Origin: a virus | Direction: 5' to 3' (one strand) | Length of the DNA: 56,723 nt | IMG/VR virus record: IMGVR_UViG_3300010392_000751 | Span: 1 to 56,723 of that record | Shown: piece after piece, positions 23,908 through 31,383 of the stretch | Position numbering within the stretch: the first letter of the stretch is position 1 | How the letters are laid out: each line of letters begins with the position of its first letter | The notes under the pieces: model-generated | What the model was told of the DNA's origin: nothing | Seen by the model: only the letters and a program-made list of their open reading frames with translations | The model's database searches: none | Made by a program: the position numbers and the translations under genes

Positions 23908-24196
23908 GGCGAAAAGGCTGTCATTTCGGCAGCGACTCCGCAACGACGCCGCGGAGCAATTGGGCGAGATCAAACGGAAGTTCGAGGAGGTCACTGAGTC
24001 AGAGCTGGTGGCCGCTGACACTGGCATCAGCAAGTACGACATTTTCAGGCTGCTGTCCGGTGGAATGACCAAGACTCTCGAGGAGAAGTTAATCACCGAG
24101 CTGGCCAACGAGAAGGAAGCCGCGCTCGAGCAGATCTACAACAGCCAGATGGATCTGATACCGGAGAGCACTGATGCCGACGAAAAAGAAGCATAA
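23891..24196 (+). CDS. Small basic/acidic helical protein
   Basis: This is a 101-residue protein from the ATG at 23891, overlapping its neighbours at both ends (17 and 23 bases). A Lys-rich N terminus (AKKVKAKRLSFRQRLRNDAA) leads into a helical region. The central VAADTGISKYDIFRLLSGGM could be a helix-turn-helix-like unit (A-x-x-x-G-I-S-x-x-x-I-x-x-x-L). A small DNA-binding regulator is therefore possible. No family is certain. Confidence 0.55.
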   Translation: MAKKVKAKRLSFRQRLRNDAAEQLGEIKRKFEEVTESELVAADTGISKYDIFRLLSGGMTKTLEEKLITELANEKEAALEQIYNSQMDLIPESTDADEKEA

Positions 24197-24896
24197 GGTC
24201 ATCGAGCTGGCGACGGATAATATCCTCGCCTCGGCCGCGACCCAGGTCCGCAAGAAACTCGACAAGGACACGATCGACGAGTACACGACGCAGATGCAGA
24301 ACGGCGCGCAGTTCCCGGCGCTGGTGGTGTTCGCGGAGAAGGACTCCGATCGCTACATCTTGGCCGATGGGTTTCACAGGCATCACGCCTACATCAACGC
24401 CGAGATCCCGAAGTGCAAGGTCGAGGTCCATGAGGGCGGCCTGCATGAGGCTCTGCTCTGGGCCCTGCAGGCGAACGACGAGCACGGCCTGAGGCGCACC
24501 AATGCCGACAAGCGCAACGCTGTCGAGATTGCGCTCAAGGATCCCGAGATCTCCACGCAGCACCCGACCATGATCGCTGACATCTGTCGCGTGAATGAGC
24601 GCACGGTGCGCAGGATCCGCGACGACATGGATCTGAACAAGCCCAAGTCGAAAAAGAAAAACAAGAAGGGCAAGGGCGAGGACCCGACGCCTGAGGACGA
24701 GCGGCCGACTCGGCCGGCGCCTACTCAGAACGAGGTCGACAGAGATCAGATCCGCGAGTACGTCGCCGGGTTCAAGGCCTTTCCATACGGCGGTGAGGAT
24801 TGCACCAAGCTGGACCTGAGCAAGGACGACACAGCAGATCTCGAGTACGTGGCAGCGTGGTGTAGCCATGCCGTGCTCGTCCTGAGGAAACAGTGA
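24174..24896 (+). CDS. ParB-like nuclease-domain protein
   Basis: This is a 240-residue protein. Residues 1-95 form a ParB/sulfiredoxin-like domain with the motif ADGFHRHHA (residues 64-72), matching the DGxHR box of ParB N-terminal domains. About residues 105-150 (TNADKRNAVEIAL ... MIADICRVNERTVRRIRDD) look like a helix-turn-helix. A Lys-rich linker (KSKKKNKKGKGED) and an acidic C-terminal domain follow. Phage ParB-like proteins may bind specific DNA sites or hydrolyse CTP/ATP. No ParA partner is seen, so partition is unlikely. A regulatory or DNA-processing role in early replication is inferred. Confidence 0.75.
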   Translation: MPTKKKHKVIELATDNILASAATQVRKKLDKDTIDEYTTQMQNGAQFPALVVFAEKDSDRYILADGFHRHHAYINAEIPKCKVEVHEGGLHEALLWALQANDEHGLRRTNADKRNAVEIALKDPEISTQHPTMIADICRVNERTVRRIRDDMDLNKPKSKKKNKKGKGEDPTPEDERPTRPAPTQNEVDRDQIREYVAGFKAFPYGGEDCTKLDLSKDDTADLEYVAAWCSHAVLVLRKQ

Positions 24897-25198
24897 ACGT
24901 CCGATACTGCTCAGTGTGCAGCAGCTCGTTCGACGTCGACGAGGAGGGATGCGAGGGCCTGATCGGCCTCGTTCCCTTCGCGTTCTGCGCTACCTGTCGC
25001 GTCGGGATCTGGGAGTGGGCTCAGATCTCATTTGATCTGGTGCCGAATCCTGAGGAGCAGCCGGCGCCACGGCCGGCGCCCTACGGATACTGCCCGGTGT
25101 GCGGTGCTGTCGGTGTCAGCCGTGAGCGTCGTCCGAATGGTGACGACAAGTGCGCCAACGGCCACACCTATCCATCCCTGAAAGCGGAGCCGCGGTGA
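24893..25198 (+). CDS. Double zinc-ribbon protein
   Basis: This is a 101-residue protein with a GTG start overlapping the previous TGA. There are two Cys clusters: YCSVCSSSF ... FCATCR in the first half and YCPVCGAVG ... DKCANGH in the second. Each fits a zinc ribbon. A Pro-rich linker (EEQPAPRPAPYG) joins them. The gene overlaps the helicase start, so the two are probably translationally coupled, and the protein may load or assist the helicase. That link is inference. Confidence 0.6.
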   Translation: MNVRYCSVCSSSFDVDEEGCEGLIGLVPFAFCATCRVGIWEWAQISFDLVPNPEEQPAPRPAPYGYCPVCGAVGVSRERRPNGDDKCANGHTYPSLKAEPR

Positions 25199-26766
25199 AA
25201 CTAACGCCGCGACAGTACCAGGACGACGATGTCAACTACGCCATGCACCACGGCAGGGACGACCGCGTCATCCATTGCAGTCCCACTGGCTCCGGCAAGA
25301 CCATCATCCAAGCCCTGATTGCTCAGCGTGAAATGGCCCGAGGCGACTCGACCGCCATCCTCACGCCACGCAACGAGATCTTTACGCAGACCGCCAACTG
25401 GTGCGGTGACATCTCGGGATACGAGAACGTGTCAATCCTCAGGGCCAAACGACCGGGCGAGCGATGGGACCCGGTAAAACCGATTCATGTTGTGAGCTGG
25501 CCGACGCTGATCGCGCGAGCTCGCCGTTCAAATTTCTGGTTTCCAGATGTCAGGCGGGTGCTGGTCGACGAGTGTCACTTGTCGATGGCCCCGAAGATTC
25601 TGGAGATCCTCGAGCATTACGCGCCCAAGGCCCGGATAGATGGATACACAGCCACGCCGGCACGACAGACCGGAAAGGGTCTCGGGCGCTTTTTCACTGA
25701 GATCAAGCATGTCACCAGCGTCAGGCGCCTGATTACTGATGGATGGCTGGCGCCCTGCGAGTATTGGGGCGGCGCCACGCCGGATCTGACAGGCATCAAG
25801 GTCTCGCGCGGTGACTACCAGAACGCGCCACTCTCTGCTGCCTGCGTCACGCTGGTCGGGGATGTCGTCGATAACTGGCTCAGGCTGGCCTCAGATCGCC
25901 ATACAATCGTGTTCGCTGTCGACATCGCCCATTGCGAGGCCCTGCACGATCGGTTCCGCGAGCTCGGTGTGCGCAGCGCCAGCCTGCATGTCAAGAAAAC
26001 GCCAGAGCAGCGCGCGGAGATCGTCGAGCAGTTCAAGGCCGGCCAGATTCAGGTCCTCGTCAACGTGTCGATCGCCAGCTACGGATTCGATGCGCCGAGT
26101 GTGAACTGCGTCGTCATCGCTCGGCCGACCAAGTCCATCGTCCTGCATCTGCAGATGATCGGGCGAGGTATGCGGCCAGCCGTCACAGATCTGGGCGACG
26201 TCATCAAGGACCCGCAGCACCCTGGGTTCAAGACTTGCATGATCCTCGACCACGCCGGCAACGTGACCTCGATGGGTATGGCCGACGATCTATTCCGCTG
26301 GCGCCTCGATGAGGGCAAGAAGGCCTGCGAGAACTGGACCAAGGACCCGCAATCAGGCGAGCACGAAAAGCGCGAGCAGGTCTGCGAGGACTGCAGCCAC
26401 ATCTTCTCCGGCATGAGGATCTGCCCCAAGTGTGGATGGGAGGTCCCGCTCTCGAAGCGCGATGTCTCGGTGCAGGAGGGCGACCTCGTCCGCATCGGCA
26501 AGAACATGGTGAAGGCCCTGCCTGAGGGTTGGGTCAGCCATGAGCAGTTCTACGCCATGCTCAGGCATCACTCGAATTCCAACGGCGAGTCACAGAATTG
26601 GGCTCGCAATCAGTTCAAGAAAAAATCGCTGTGCTGGCCTGATCCTACGTGGGACACGCAGCCGACCATCACTCCCGACAAACGGGTCCGCAACTTCATC
26701 CAGTCGAGGAAATATGCCTACGGAGCAATGCAACGAAAGCTGCGAGCACAAGGCAAGATCCGATAG
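25195..26766 (+). CDS. Superfamily 2 DNA helicase (DECH box) with zinc-finger insert
   Basis: This is a 523-residue ATP-dependent helicase. SPTGSGKT at residues 29-36 is motif I, DECH at 125-128 motif II and TAT at 152-154 motif III. QMIGRGMRP in the second RecA-like domain is motif VI. After the helicase core comes a zinc finger (CEDCSHIFSGMRICPKCGW, about residues 400-420) and a C-terminal domain. I start at the GTG overlapping the zinc-ribbon stop. Phages without their own polymerase often carry such a helicase to open the origin or drive recombination-dependent replication. Its likely partners are the annealase and nucleases nearby. Confidence 0.85.
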   Translation: MKLTPRQYQDDDVNYAMHHGRDDRVIHCSPTGSGKTIIQALIAQREMARGDSTAILTPRNEIFTQTANWCGDISGYENVSILRAKRPGERWDPVKPIHVVSWPTLIARARRSNFWFPDVRRVLVDECHLSMAPKILEILEHYAPKARIDGYTATPARQTGKGLGRFFTEIKHVTSVRRLITDGWLAPCEYWGGATPDLTGIKVSRGDYQNAPLSAACVTLVGDVVDNWLRLASDRHTIVFAVDIAHCEALHDRFRELGVRSASLHVKKTPEQRAEIVEQFKAGQIQVLVNVSIASYGFDAPSVNCVVIARPTKSIVLHLQMIGRGMRPAVTDLGDVIKDPQHPGFKTCMILDHAGNVTSMGMADDLFRWRLDEGKKACENWTKDPQSGEHEKREQVCEDCSHIFSGMRICPKCGWEVPLSKRDVSVQEGDLVRIGKNMVKALPEGWVSHEQFYAMLRHHSNSNGESQNWARNQFKKKSLCWPDPTWDTQPTITPDKRVRNFIQSRKYAYGAMQRKLRAQGKIR

Positions 26767-27061
26767 AAGGATCGCCCTGCTGGCTGACCGTCTGGCCATC
26801 GCGCTCGTCATCTTGAAGTCCCGACACGGCGCCGACTGGCTGCCGTGGTTTAGCGAGGCGTGTTGGGATGCCGAGGACTCCCTGGGTGACGAGGTTCGAG
26901 AGTGGACCGACTACAAGGCCGCCAAGGACATCGTCCGATTATTCATCAAGCGAGAGGAAAAACGATATGAACAGAGCCGAAAGGAGAGCGCACAACGCGA
27001 GGCTCAAGAGACTGCCCAAGGATCTGACATGGGTGGACGAGGAGGAGTGGCCGAAGAGTAG
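26714..27061 (+). CDS. Small unknown protein overlapping helicase end
   Basis: This is a 115-residue protein in a frame that starts inside the helicase gene. GAGGA at 26707-26711 precedes the ATG at 26714. The N-terminal part holds two Cys; then comes an amphipathic helical region (LLADRLAIALVILKSRHGADWLPWFS) and a long charged Glu/Arg/Gln tail. It overlaps the next gene by 95 bases, which lowers confidence. No family was recognised. Confidence 0.5.
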   Translation: MPTEQCNESCEHKARSDRRIALLADRLAIALVILKSRHGADWLPWFSEACWDAEDSLGDEVREWTDYKAAKDIVRLFIKREEKRYEQSRKESAQREAQETAQGSDMGGRGGVAEE

Positions 27062-27368
27062 CGACGAGCGCGTCGTCCGCATTGCCGTCTGGAGATCTCG
27101 CAAGTATCTGGCGCAGGTTTTCGAGGAGCCGAATCACATGCTCCGCATCTCGGTCAGCAGGTCCAGCGTCCGCGGCGATGGCCGATGGGACGAGGATCTG
27201 ACATGGGACGAGCTGCAGCGCATCAAGCAGGAGATCGGGTTCGGTCCAGCGTGGGCCATGGAGATCTATCCGGCTGCCGGCCGCGTCGTCGACGTCGCCA
27301 ACATGCGCCATCTCTGGGTGCTGCCTGAGGGTGTCGAGCCGACATTCGGGTGGAATCTCAGTGGATAG
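26967..27368 (+). CDS. Conserved phage protein (DUF7694-like)
   Basis: This is a 133-residue protein with the ATG at 26967 behind GAGAGGA. The C-terminal two thirds contain the recurring phage pattern VWRSRKYLAQVFEEPN ... RISVSR ... WDELQRIKQEIGFG ... VANMRHLWVLPEG, seen in many early phage regions. The N terminus is basic. No catalytic motif stands out. Members sit near replication genes, as here, but their function is not known to me. Confidence 0.65.
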   Translation: MNRAERRAHNARLKRLPKDLTWVDEEEWPKSSDERVVRIAVWRSRKYLAQVFEEPNHMLRISVSRSSVRGDGRWDEDLTWDELQRIKQEIGFGPAWAMEIYPAAGRVVDVANMRHLWVLPEGVEPTFGWNLSG

Positions 27369-27425
27369 CGGTGCCGTCCACGGTGGCTCTAGGCCGCTGG
27401 TTCCAAGTGCAGGATTGACTACACC

Positions 27426-27905
27426 GTGGCGCAGCTTGCCGCCGTACCTTCCGTGGACGACATCCTGATGAAAAAAAAATCGAAGCGATGGACGCAAGAA
27501 GATCTCGACGGCATGGGCCGGTTCCCGAGCGGCAAGAAAAAGGGCAAGGGCCGATACGGCAACGTCAATAAGATCGAGCACAACGGCATCAAGTTCGACA
27601 GCAAGCGGGAATTCCTGCGCTACATGGATCTGCGAATCCTCGAGCGCGCCGGCCAGATCTCAGATCTGAAAGTGCATCCCAAGTTTCCGATCGTCATTGG
27701 CGGCATCGAGATCCGCATTTACTCGAAGCGGTATCACGCCAACGGGCGCCTGATGTATTACGAGGCCGACTTCTCGTACTGGGACGCCGAGGCCAAGAAG
27801 CTGGTCGTCGAGGACGTCAAGATGCAGAGCGGGTTTCGCACGGAGGTTTACAAAATCAAAAAGGCCCTGATGAGGGCCATGGGCTACATCATCGAGGAGT
27901 ATTGA
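27426..27905 (+). CDS. DUF1064-family nuclease-like protein
   Basis: This is a 159-residue protein (GTG at 27426; a later ATG at 27468 is possible). The DUF1064 pattern is visible: FDSKREFLRYMDLRILERAG, then KFPI, then YEADFSYWD and VVEDVKM. The last two supply D and ExK-like residues of a PD-(D/E)xK nuclease fold, although Asp replaces the usual residue before Val-Lys. Members are often found among phage replication/recombination genes and may act as Holliday-junction or flap nucleases. A Lys-rich N terminus (KKKSKRW) suits DNA binding. Confidence 0.75.
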   Translation: MAQLAAVPSVDDILMKKKSKRWTQEDLDGMGRFPSGKKKGKGRYGNVNKIEHNGIKFDSKREFLRYMDLRILERAGQISDLKVHPKFPIVIGGIEIRIYSKRYHANGRLMYYEADFSYWDAEAKKLVVEDVKMQSGFRTEVYKIKKALMRAMGYIIEEY

Positions 27906-27906
27906 G

Positions 27907-28083
27907 ATGGGACACCAGTACGTGAACGGGAAAAGCAGGGCGGCGCACAAGCCGCACAACATGAAGGGCGAGGACATCACTGAGCTCTTCGTCAGAGTCG
28001 GATGGATTGGACAGCGCCGGCATCGGCTACCGCAGCTCAAGGCGGTGCCATTCTTCGACAAGGGGAGAGGGCCATGCGTCTGA
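27907..28083 (+). CDS. Small basic protein
   Basis: This is a 58-residue protein starting directly after the DUF1064 stop, with GAG at the expected distance. It is basic (many Lys, Arg, His), with FVRVGWIGQRRHRLPQLKAV in the middle. It overlaps the next start by 10 bases. No family was recognised. Confidence 0.5.
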   Translation: MGHQYVNGKSRAAHKPHNMKGEDITELFVRVGWIGQRRHRLPQLKAVPFFDKGRGPCV

Positions 28084-28352
28084 TTCACAAGTTCCCTGCC
28101 GTGGTCGGCACGACTGCCCAGATCAAGGTCACGCGCGATGCCAAGATCGTCCACTTCGCGGCCCAGGGTCAGGAGCTCTGCATCTGGGTCGAGTTCGATC
28201 CGAGCCGCGAGGAGGAATTCCTGAACTACCGGATCTTTGCGACCGGCGAGCCAATCCAGCCGCCTGCCGAGCTGGAGGTCGGACACCGGGCGAGCTGCCT
28301 GATGATGGATGGCACCTACGTCTGGCACCTGTACGAGGTCATGCCGCGATGA
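28074..28352 (+). CDS. DUF7352-like small phage protein
   Basis: This is a 92-residue beta-rich protein with the ATG at 28074. The pattern IHKFPAVVGTTAQIKV ... KIVHFAAQGQELCIWVEFDP ... RIFATGEPI matches a small phage family with conserved ITL-like strands and a C-terminal FATG box. Function is unknown. It overlaps the next gene by 4 bases. Confidence 0.6.
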   Translation: MRLIHKFPAVVGTTAQIKVTRDAKIVHFAAQGQELCIWVEFDPSREEEFLNYRIFATGEPIQPPAELEVGHRASCLMMDGTYVWHLYEVMPR

Positions 28353-28510
28353 ACGACGAGGAGCTCGACGAGCATCTGGCCGAGCATCTGGACATGCAGC
28401 AGGTCGACCGATCGGTGAGCGTCGAGCAGCGGATCGCCAAGCTGATGCGGGAGGCCTACTGGCTTGGCCACGCTGAGGGCCACGAAGCTGGATGGCGCGA
28501 TGGTCGGTAA
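28349..28510 (+). CDS. Small acidic helical protein
   Basis: This is a 53-residue acidic protein (ATGA overlap), mostly helical: DEELDEHLAEHL, then IAKLMREAYWLGHAEGHEAG. It overlaps the Ref-like nuclease gene by 11 bases. Function is unknown; an interaction partner of the nuclease is conceivable only from coupling. Confidence 0.5.
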   Translation: MNDEELDEHLAEHLDMQQVDRSVSVEQRIAKLMREAYWLGHAEGHEAGWRDGR

Positions 28511-28973
28511 AACTCCGCGCATTCTCAAGGACGAGCGAGCTCGCCTGCAGACAATCAAGATCTTTTGCGGGTGCCTGCCCTGCCTGCTGATGGGGCACAT
28601 GGATCGCTGGACTACGATCGAGCATGTCACCGAGAACGGGCGCCGGGTCGGCGTCAAGTCCGACGAGCACAAGAACACGATCGGGCTCTGTATGTGGCAT
28701 CACTTCGGGGTTTGCGACCCTGGGCTGCAGCGCGCCGGCATGGCCTCGGAACTGGGTCCCGCATTGGCACATGGGCGATGGCCCTTCGAGGATCACTTCG
28801 GAGATGAGGTCAAGATCCTGATACCAGTGCAGAATTTTCTGATTGCTCAGTTTGACCGCAGCCCTTGGCCTGAGCACAATATCAATCGAAGGGCCGCAAG
28901 GCGTACTCGAAAATTATGGATAGAACTGAATGCAGAACAATCACCGTCTACCGTCCGATCCTCGTCGCTCTGA
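28500..28973 (+). CDS. Ref-like HNH nuclease (RecA-dependent nuclease family)
   Basis: This is a 157-residue protein from the ATG at 28500. The family pattern is visible: CGCLPC (residues 23-28), IEHVTENGR (about 40-48), DEHKNTIGLCMWHH (55-68). This supplies Cys pairs and His residues of an HNH-type site, as in P1 Ref and the DUF968 phage nucleases. P1 Ref cuts DNA within RecA displacement loops. Here it may process recombination intermediates together with the YqaJ/ERF system. The C-terminal 30 residues are basic. It overlaps the next frame by 58 bases. Confidence 0.75.
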   Translation: MVGKTPRILKDERARLQTIKIFCGCLPCLLMGHMDRWTTIEHVTENGRRVGVKSDEHKNTIGLCMWHHFGVCDPGLQRAGMASELGPALAHGRWPFEDHFGDEVKILIPVQNFLIAQFDRSPWPEHNINRRAARRTRKLWIELNAEQSPSTVRSSSL

Positions 28974-29098
28974 ATCCAGAGTGGCCGAAGCATCAGATGG
29001 TATGCGGAGAGATTTTCAGAATCCGGTCTCCGCTGGAGGAGCCGGAGCGTCTGGGGGATAAAGGATGGGAGCCGATAAGTTACGCGGACGCGGCGTAG
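28916..29098 (+). CDS. Small unknown protein
   Basis: This is a 60-residue frame that begins inside the nuclease gene and ends inside the next gene. The ribosome-binding site is weak. The product has a Trp/Pro-rich middle and an acidic tail (EEPERLGDKGWEPISYADAA). No family was recognised. Overlap at both ends makes it less certain. Confidence 0.4.
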   Translation: MDRTECRTITVYRPILVALNPEWPKHQMVCGEIFRIRSPLEEPERLGDKGWEPISYADAA

Positions 29099-29418
29099 CC
29101 GCTGCGATACCGTTACCGAGAGATCTGCCTCAGGTCGACGCCTACATCCAGTGGCGCGTTGAGAATCAGGAGGAGGTTGCCCGGTTCCTCGAGGACTTCA
29201 TGGTGCGGATCAAGCCGATCCCCGGCGACCAGCTCTTGATCCAAGGTGCATTCACCGGGATGGATATTCAGGTCAGCCCCGGCGACGTCCTTGTCCTGAA
29301 CAACGGCCAGCTCGGCGTCGTCAGAATCCCAGAGTCCGCGAAGTTCCGCGAGTCCGATGATCCTGACGACTTCAAGAAGGGCACGGCCGGCCACTTTGAT
29401 CCGAAGGCCCTAAACTGA
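29065..29418 (+). CDS. Unknown protein, last gene of the rightward early block
   Basis: This is a 117-residue protein with GGGGGA upstream of the ATG. The central part (VENQEEVARFLEDF, then KPIPGDQLLIQGAFTGMDIQVSPGDVLVLNNGQLGVVRI) alternates one helix with several strands around Gly-Asp turns, a small beta-barrel-like pattern. No family was recognised with confidence. It meets the leftward block tail to tail; the two reading frames overlap by 9 bases, and no terminator hairpin is evident. Confidence 0.6.
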   Translation: MGADKLRGRGVAAAIPLPRDLPQVDAYIQWRVENQEEVARFLEDFMVRIKPIPGDQLLIQGAFTGMDIQVSPGDVLVLNNGQLGVVRIPESAKFRESDDPDDFKKGTAGHFDPKALN

Positions 29419-29607
29419 CAGGACCAGACACTCGATCGCAAACTGCACGGTGTACGGAAACGGGTTCCGACCGCTCAGCCAGTTGCGGATCGACTTGTCA
29501 GTCACTCCCAGAATCTTGGCCAGGGCCGGCTGACTCAAACCAGTAGATCCGATCAGCTCGGCCAGATACTCCGGCCGAGGATCGTAGGTGCTCGCGTCTG
29601 GTTTCAT
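29410..29607 (-). CDS. Small helix-turn-helix regulator (XRE/Cro-like)
   Basis: This is a 65-residue protein from the ATG at 29607 (overlapping the upstream stop by 4 bases). Residues about 14-45, ELIGSTGLSQPALAKILGVT followed by KSIRNWLSGRNPFP, form a Cro/C1-type helix-turn-helix. There is no oligomerisation domain. It is the last gene of the leftward accessory block and could control early or late promoters. Confidence 0.75.
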   Translation of the reverse strand: MKPDASTYDPRPEYLAELIGSTGLSQPALAKILGVTDKSIRNWLSGRNPFPYTVQFAIECLVLSV

Positions 29608-29798
29608 AGCGAGTGGTCCCTGCGGTGCTGGCGCCGCGCCATGTTCTGCAGCACTGGCAGCGGCAGGCATCGCCACTCCTCGCACAGTGCATCCATCAGA
29701 TCTTGCTTGGCGTTGTGCCGCGTGTCGGCGTAGTCCGAGTCGGGTGGCCATAGGGCCTCGATGGTCTCGATCGCTTGGTCTCGTTCTTTGTCACTCAT
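29604..29798 (-). CDS. Small unknown protein
   Basis: This is a 64-residue protein, acidic at the N side and basic at the C side, coupled by 4-base overlaps to both neighbours. Helical segments (ERDQAIETIEALWPPDSDYA, KQDLMDALCEEW) carry one Cys. No family was recognised. Confidence 0.55.
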   Translation of the reverse strand: MSDKERDQAIETIEALWPPDSDYADTRHNAKQDLMDALCEEWRCLPLPVLQNMARRQHRRDHSL

Positions 29799-29983
29799 GT
29801 CTCTGACTCCTGCAGTAGTTGATCCCAGTCGGCCTCGGAGATGCCGGTCACGTTACTGACCAGCCTCCAGATCTTGCCGTATGTCATGCCGTACTCGAAG
29901 CGCAGGGTCTCTGCGATCTTGCCGCAGATCCCCGCATCTTCGTTCTTGACCGCATCGCGGATAATGTTGGCGGTCACTTTCAT
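29795..29983 (-). CDS. Small helical protein with helix-turn-helix-like segment
   Basis: This is a 62-residue protein with 4-base overlaps on both sides. ANIIRDAVKNEDAGICGKIA and YGMTYGKIWRLVSNVTGISE alternate helices and turns, and the second could be a DNA-binding helix pair. No family was recognised. Confidence 0.55.
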   Translation of the reverse strand: MKVTANIIRDAVKNEDAGICGKIAETLRFEYGMTYGKIWRLVSNVTGISEADWDQLLQESET

Positions 29984-30219
29984 GTCCAGCCCTCCGGCGC
30001 AGATCCCTCGATCCAGCGAACTGGGTAGCCGCCCAGATCCTCGCGGTACGGATGCACGTTGAAGTACCGGCCGTCGACCTCGAACCAGTCGTTGACGATG
30101 TCGTAGAGCGGCGATGGCTTGCCGTCTGGATTCGGTGTGCGGATCTGCACCGGCTTGTCGTCGGTGATGATCCTGCCGGCGCGATAGCCGGGAACTGCAG
30201 TTTTGTCATAGGTGCTCAT
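29980..30219 (-). CDS. Small unknown protein
   Basis: This is a 79-residue protein with GAGGAGA before its ATG at 30219, overlapping the previous gene's stop. It is beta-rich, with Tyr, Pro and Gly, and the central YDIVNDWFEVDGRYFNVHPY alternates strand and turn. No signal peptide is present and no family was recognised. Confidence 0.6.
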   Translation of the reverse strand: MSTYDKTAVPGYRAGRIITDDKPVQIRTPNPDGKPSPLYDIVNDWFEVDGRYFNVHPYREDLGGYPVRWIEGSAPEGWT

Positions 30220-30650
30220 CAGATGTCTCCTCGGTTGGTTGGTGGCTTGGCGGCCTCGTCGCTCGGGCAGCTCACGGTGAACTCGAAGTCCTCGAGGACC
30301 TTCACCGGCTCGCTCTCATGGAATGCGTCGAGGGCCTCGTCGTCGGTCACGGTCCAGTAGATGTAGCGGCCTTCGACGTTGCCGTCCTGATGGTGGATGC
30401 GCTCGCTGATCGGCTTGGCCGTCACCACTCGCAGGCGCCTGCCGGCGATGTGCTCGTCGATGGACTTGTCGGCCGCCGTCCTGAATGACTCAGCCAGCCA
30501 GACGAGCTCGTCGGCCAGACCGTGCAGCTCGATGCTGTCGAGCGGTCCATTGAAGAACCTGCCGAATCGCTCGCGCTGAGATTCCAGCCGGCCCTTGAGA
30601 AACTCGAGCCGGTCGGGGTGACATGGTGCGCTGTAGGTATCGTTGCTCAT
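30219..30650 (-). CDS. Unknown protein, accessory block
   Basis: This is a 143-residue acidic protein from the ATG at 30650. An N-terminal helical half (DRLEFLKGRLESQRERFGRF, then LADELVWLAESFRTAAD) is followed by a beta-rich half (GRRLRVVTAKPISERI ... RYIYWTVTDDEALDAF). It overlaps both neighbours by 1-4 bases. A short upstream extension of the frame is less likely because MSNDTYS follows GAGG at normal distance. No family was recognised. Confidence 0.65.
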   Translation of the reverse strand: MSNDTYSAPCHPDRLEFLKGRLESQRERFGRFFNGPLDSIELHGLADELVWLAESFRTAADKSIDEHIAGRRLRVVTAKPISERIHHQDGNVEGRYIYWTVTDDEALDAFHESEPVKVLEDFEFTVSCPSDEAAKPPTNRGDI

Positions 30651-31123
30651 GCTTTTGCCTCTTTCAGTTTGTTCCAAAGTGAGTCGACGGCCTTGTGCGA
30701 TTCCGGCGAGCTGTCGCTGTCCTCGGCGTAGGTCATCAGGATTGTGCTCAACAGTGCGACCTCGTCGCGGTCGAGCAGATGATCGCGGGTGCGGTGCAGG
30801 CATTCACAGACGGCCCACTCCTCATGCGCTTGGTCGAGTCGCTCAGCAGCCTCGTCGAGCAGCTCGCCCAGATCGTGCAGCCGGCCATCCTCGTCGGTCA
30901 GGTTCACGCCGTCATCGACAAAGTCAGATCGGCCGCACTCTCGGAGTACGCCAGAGAAGTGCTTGGTGTCACCTCCCATGGCAGCGTCGAGCGCGCTGGT
31001 CTCTGTGCCCTTGACGGCCACGCGGTATGGCACCCAGTCAGGCACCTCGCCGTTGAGATCCTGCGTGTACTCCTCGATGCACTCGAGGCTCGCGCCCTTG
31101 ATCGTGTGTAGTTTCGTTTTCAT
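30647..31123 (-). CDS. Unknown protein, accessory block
   Basis: This is a 158-residue acidic protein. The ATG at 31123 is preceded by CGCGAGGA at the distance found in other leftward genes. A beta-like N-terminal part (LHTIKGASLECIEEYTQD, VPDWVPYRVAVKGTE) is followed by acidic helices with two Cys (EEWAVCECLHRTRDHLLDRD). No family was recognised. The 100-base gap upstream contains two inverted repeats described separately. Confidence 0.65.
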   Translation of the reverse strand: MKTKLHTIKGASLECIEEYTQDLNGEVPDWVPYRVAVKGTETSALDAAMGGDTKHFSGVLRECGRSDFVDDGVNLTDEDGRLHDLGELLDEAAERLDQAHEEWAVCECLHRTRDHLLDRDEVALLSTILMTYAEDSDSSPESHKAVDSLWNKLKEAKA

Positions 31124-31146
31124 AACTATTTCCTCGCGGTTGTTTG

Positions 31147-31179
31147 GGTCCCGCATTGGACCCTTGGGAATGATTCCCT
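31147..31179. promoter_or_regulatory. Two adjacent inverted repeats in a leftward operon gap
   Basis: GGGTCC-CGCATT-GGACCC (31147-31164) is followed after two bases by the odd palindrome GGGAATGATTCCC (31167-31179). They lie between two leftward genes, just upstream of the CGCGAGGA element of the gene starting at 31123. An operator, an RNA hairpin controlling translation, or an mRNA-processing site are all possible. Confidence 0.4.
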
Positions 31180-31224
31180 CCGAGAGCACTGACCCAGGGT
31201 GGCGGCCCAGTGCGCTCGAAGCGG

Positions 31225-31383
31225 TCACTCGCAGCTATAGTGATTCGGGACCTCCTCGCAGATCCATGCCGAGTAGGCGATCCAGTTCAAAGTCAGACCG
31301 ATGACCAAGATGGCCACCAGTCCGGTGATGCAGCCGGCGATCTGCCAGCGGATCTTGCGTTGCTTGCGCTGTCGGTAGTTCAT
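31225..31383 (-). CDS. Small single-span membrane protein
   Basis: This is a 52-residue protein: a basic N terminus (NYRQRKQRKIRWQ), one membrane helix (IAGCITGLVAILVIGLTLNW) and a short Cys-containing outside tail (ICEEVPNHYSCE). The ATG overlaps the methyltransferase stop. Basic residues on the N side predict an inside-facing N terminus. It may modify the host membrane or block superinfection; the sequence does not decide. Confidence 0.65.
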   Translation of the reverse strand: MNYRQRKQRKIRWQIAGCITGLVAILVIGLTLNWIAYSAWICEEVPNHYSCE

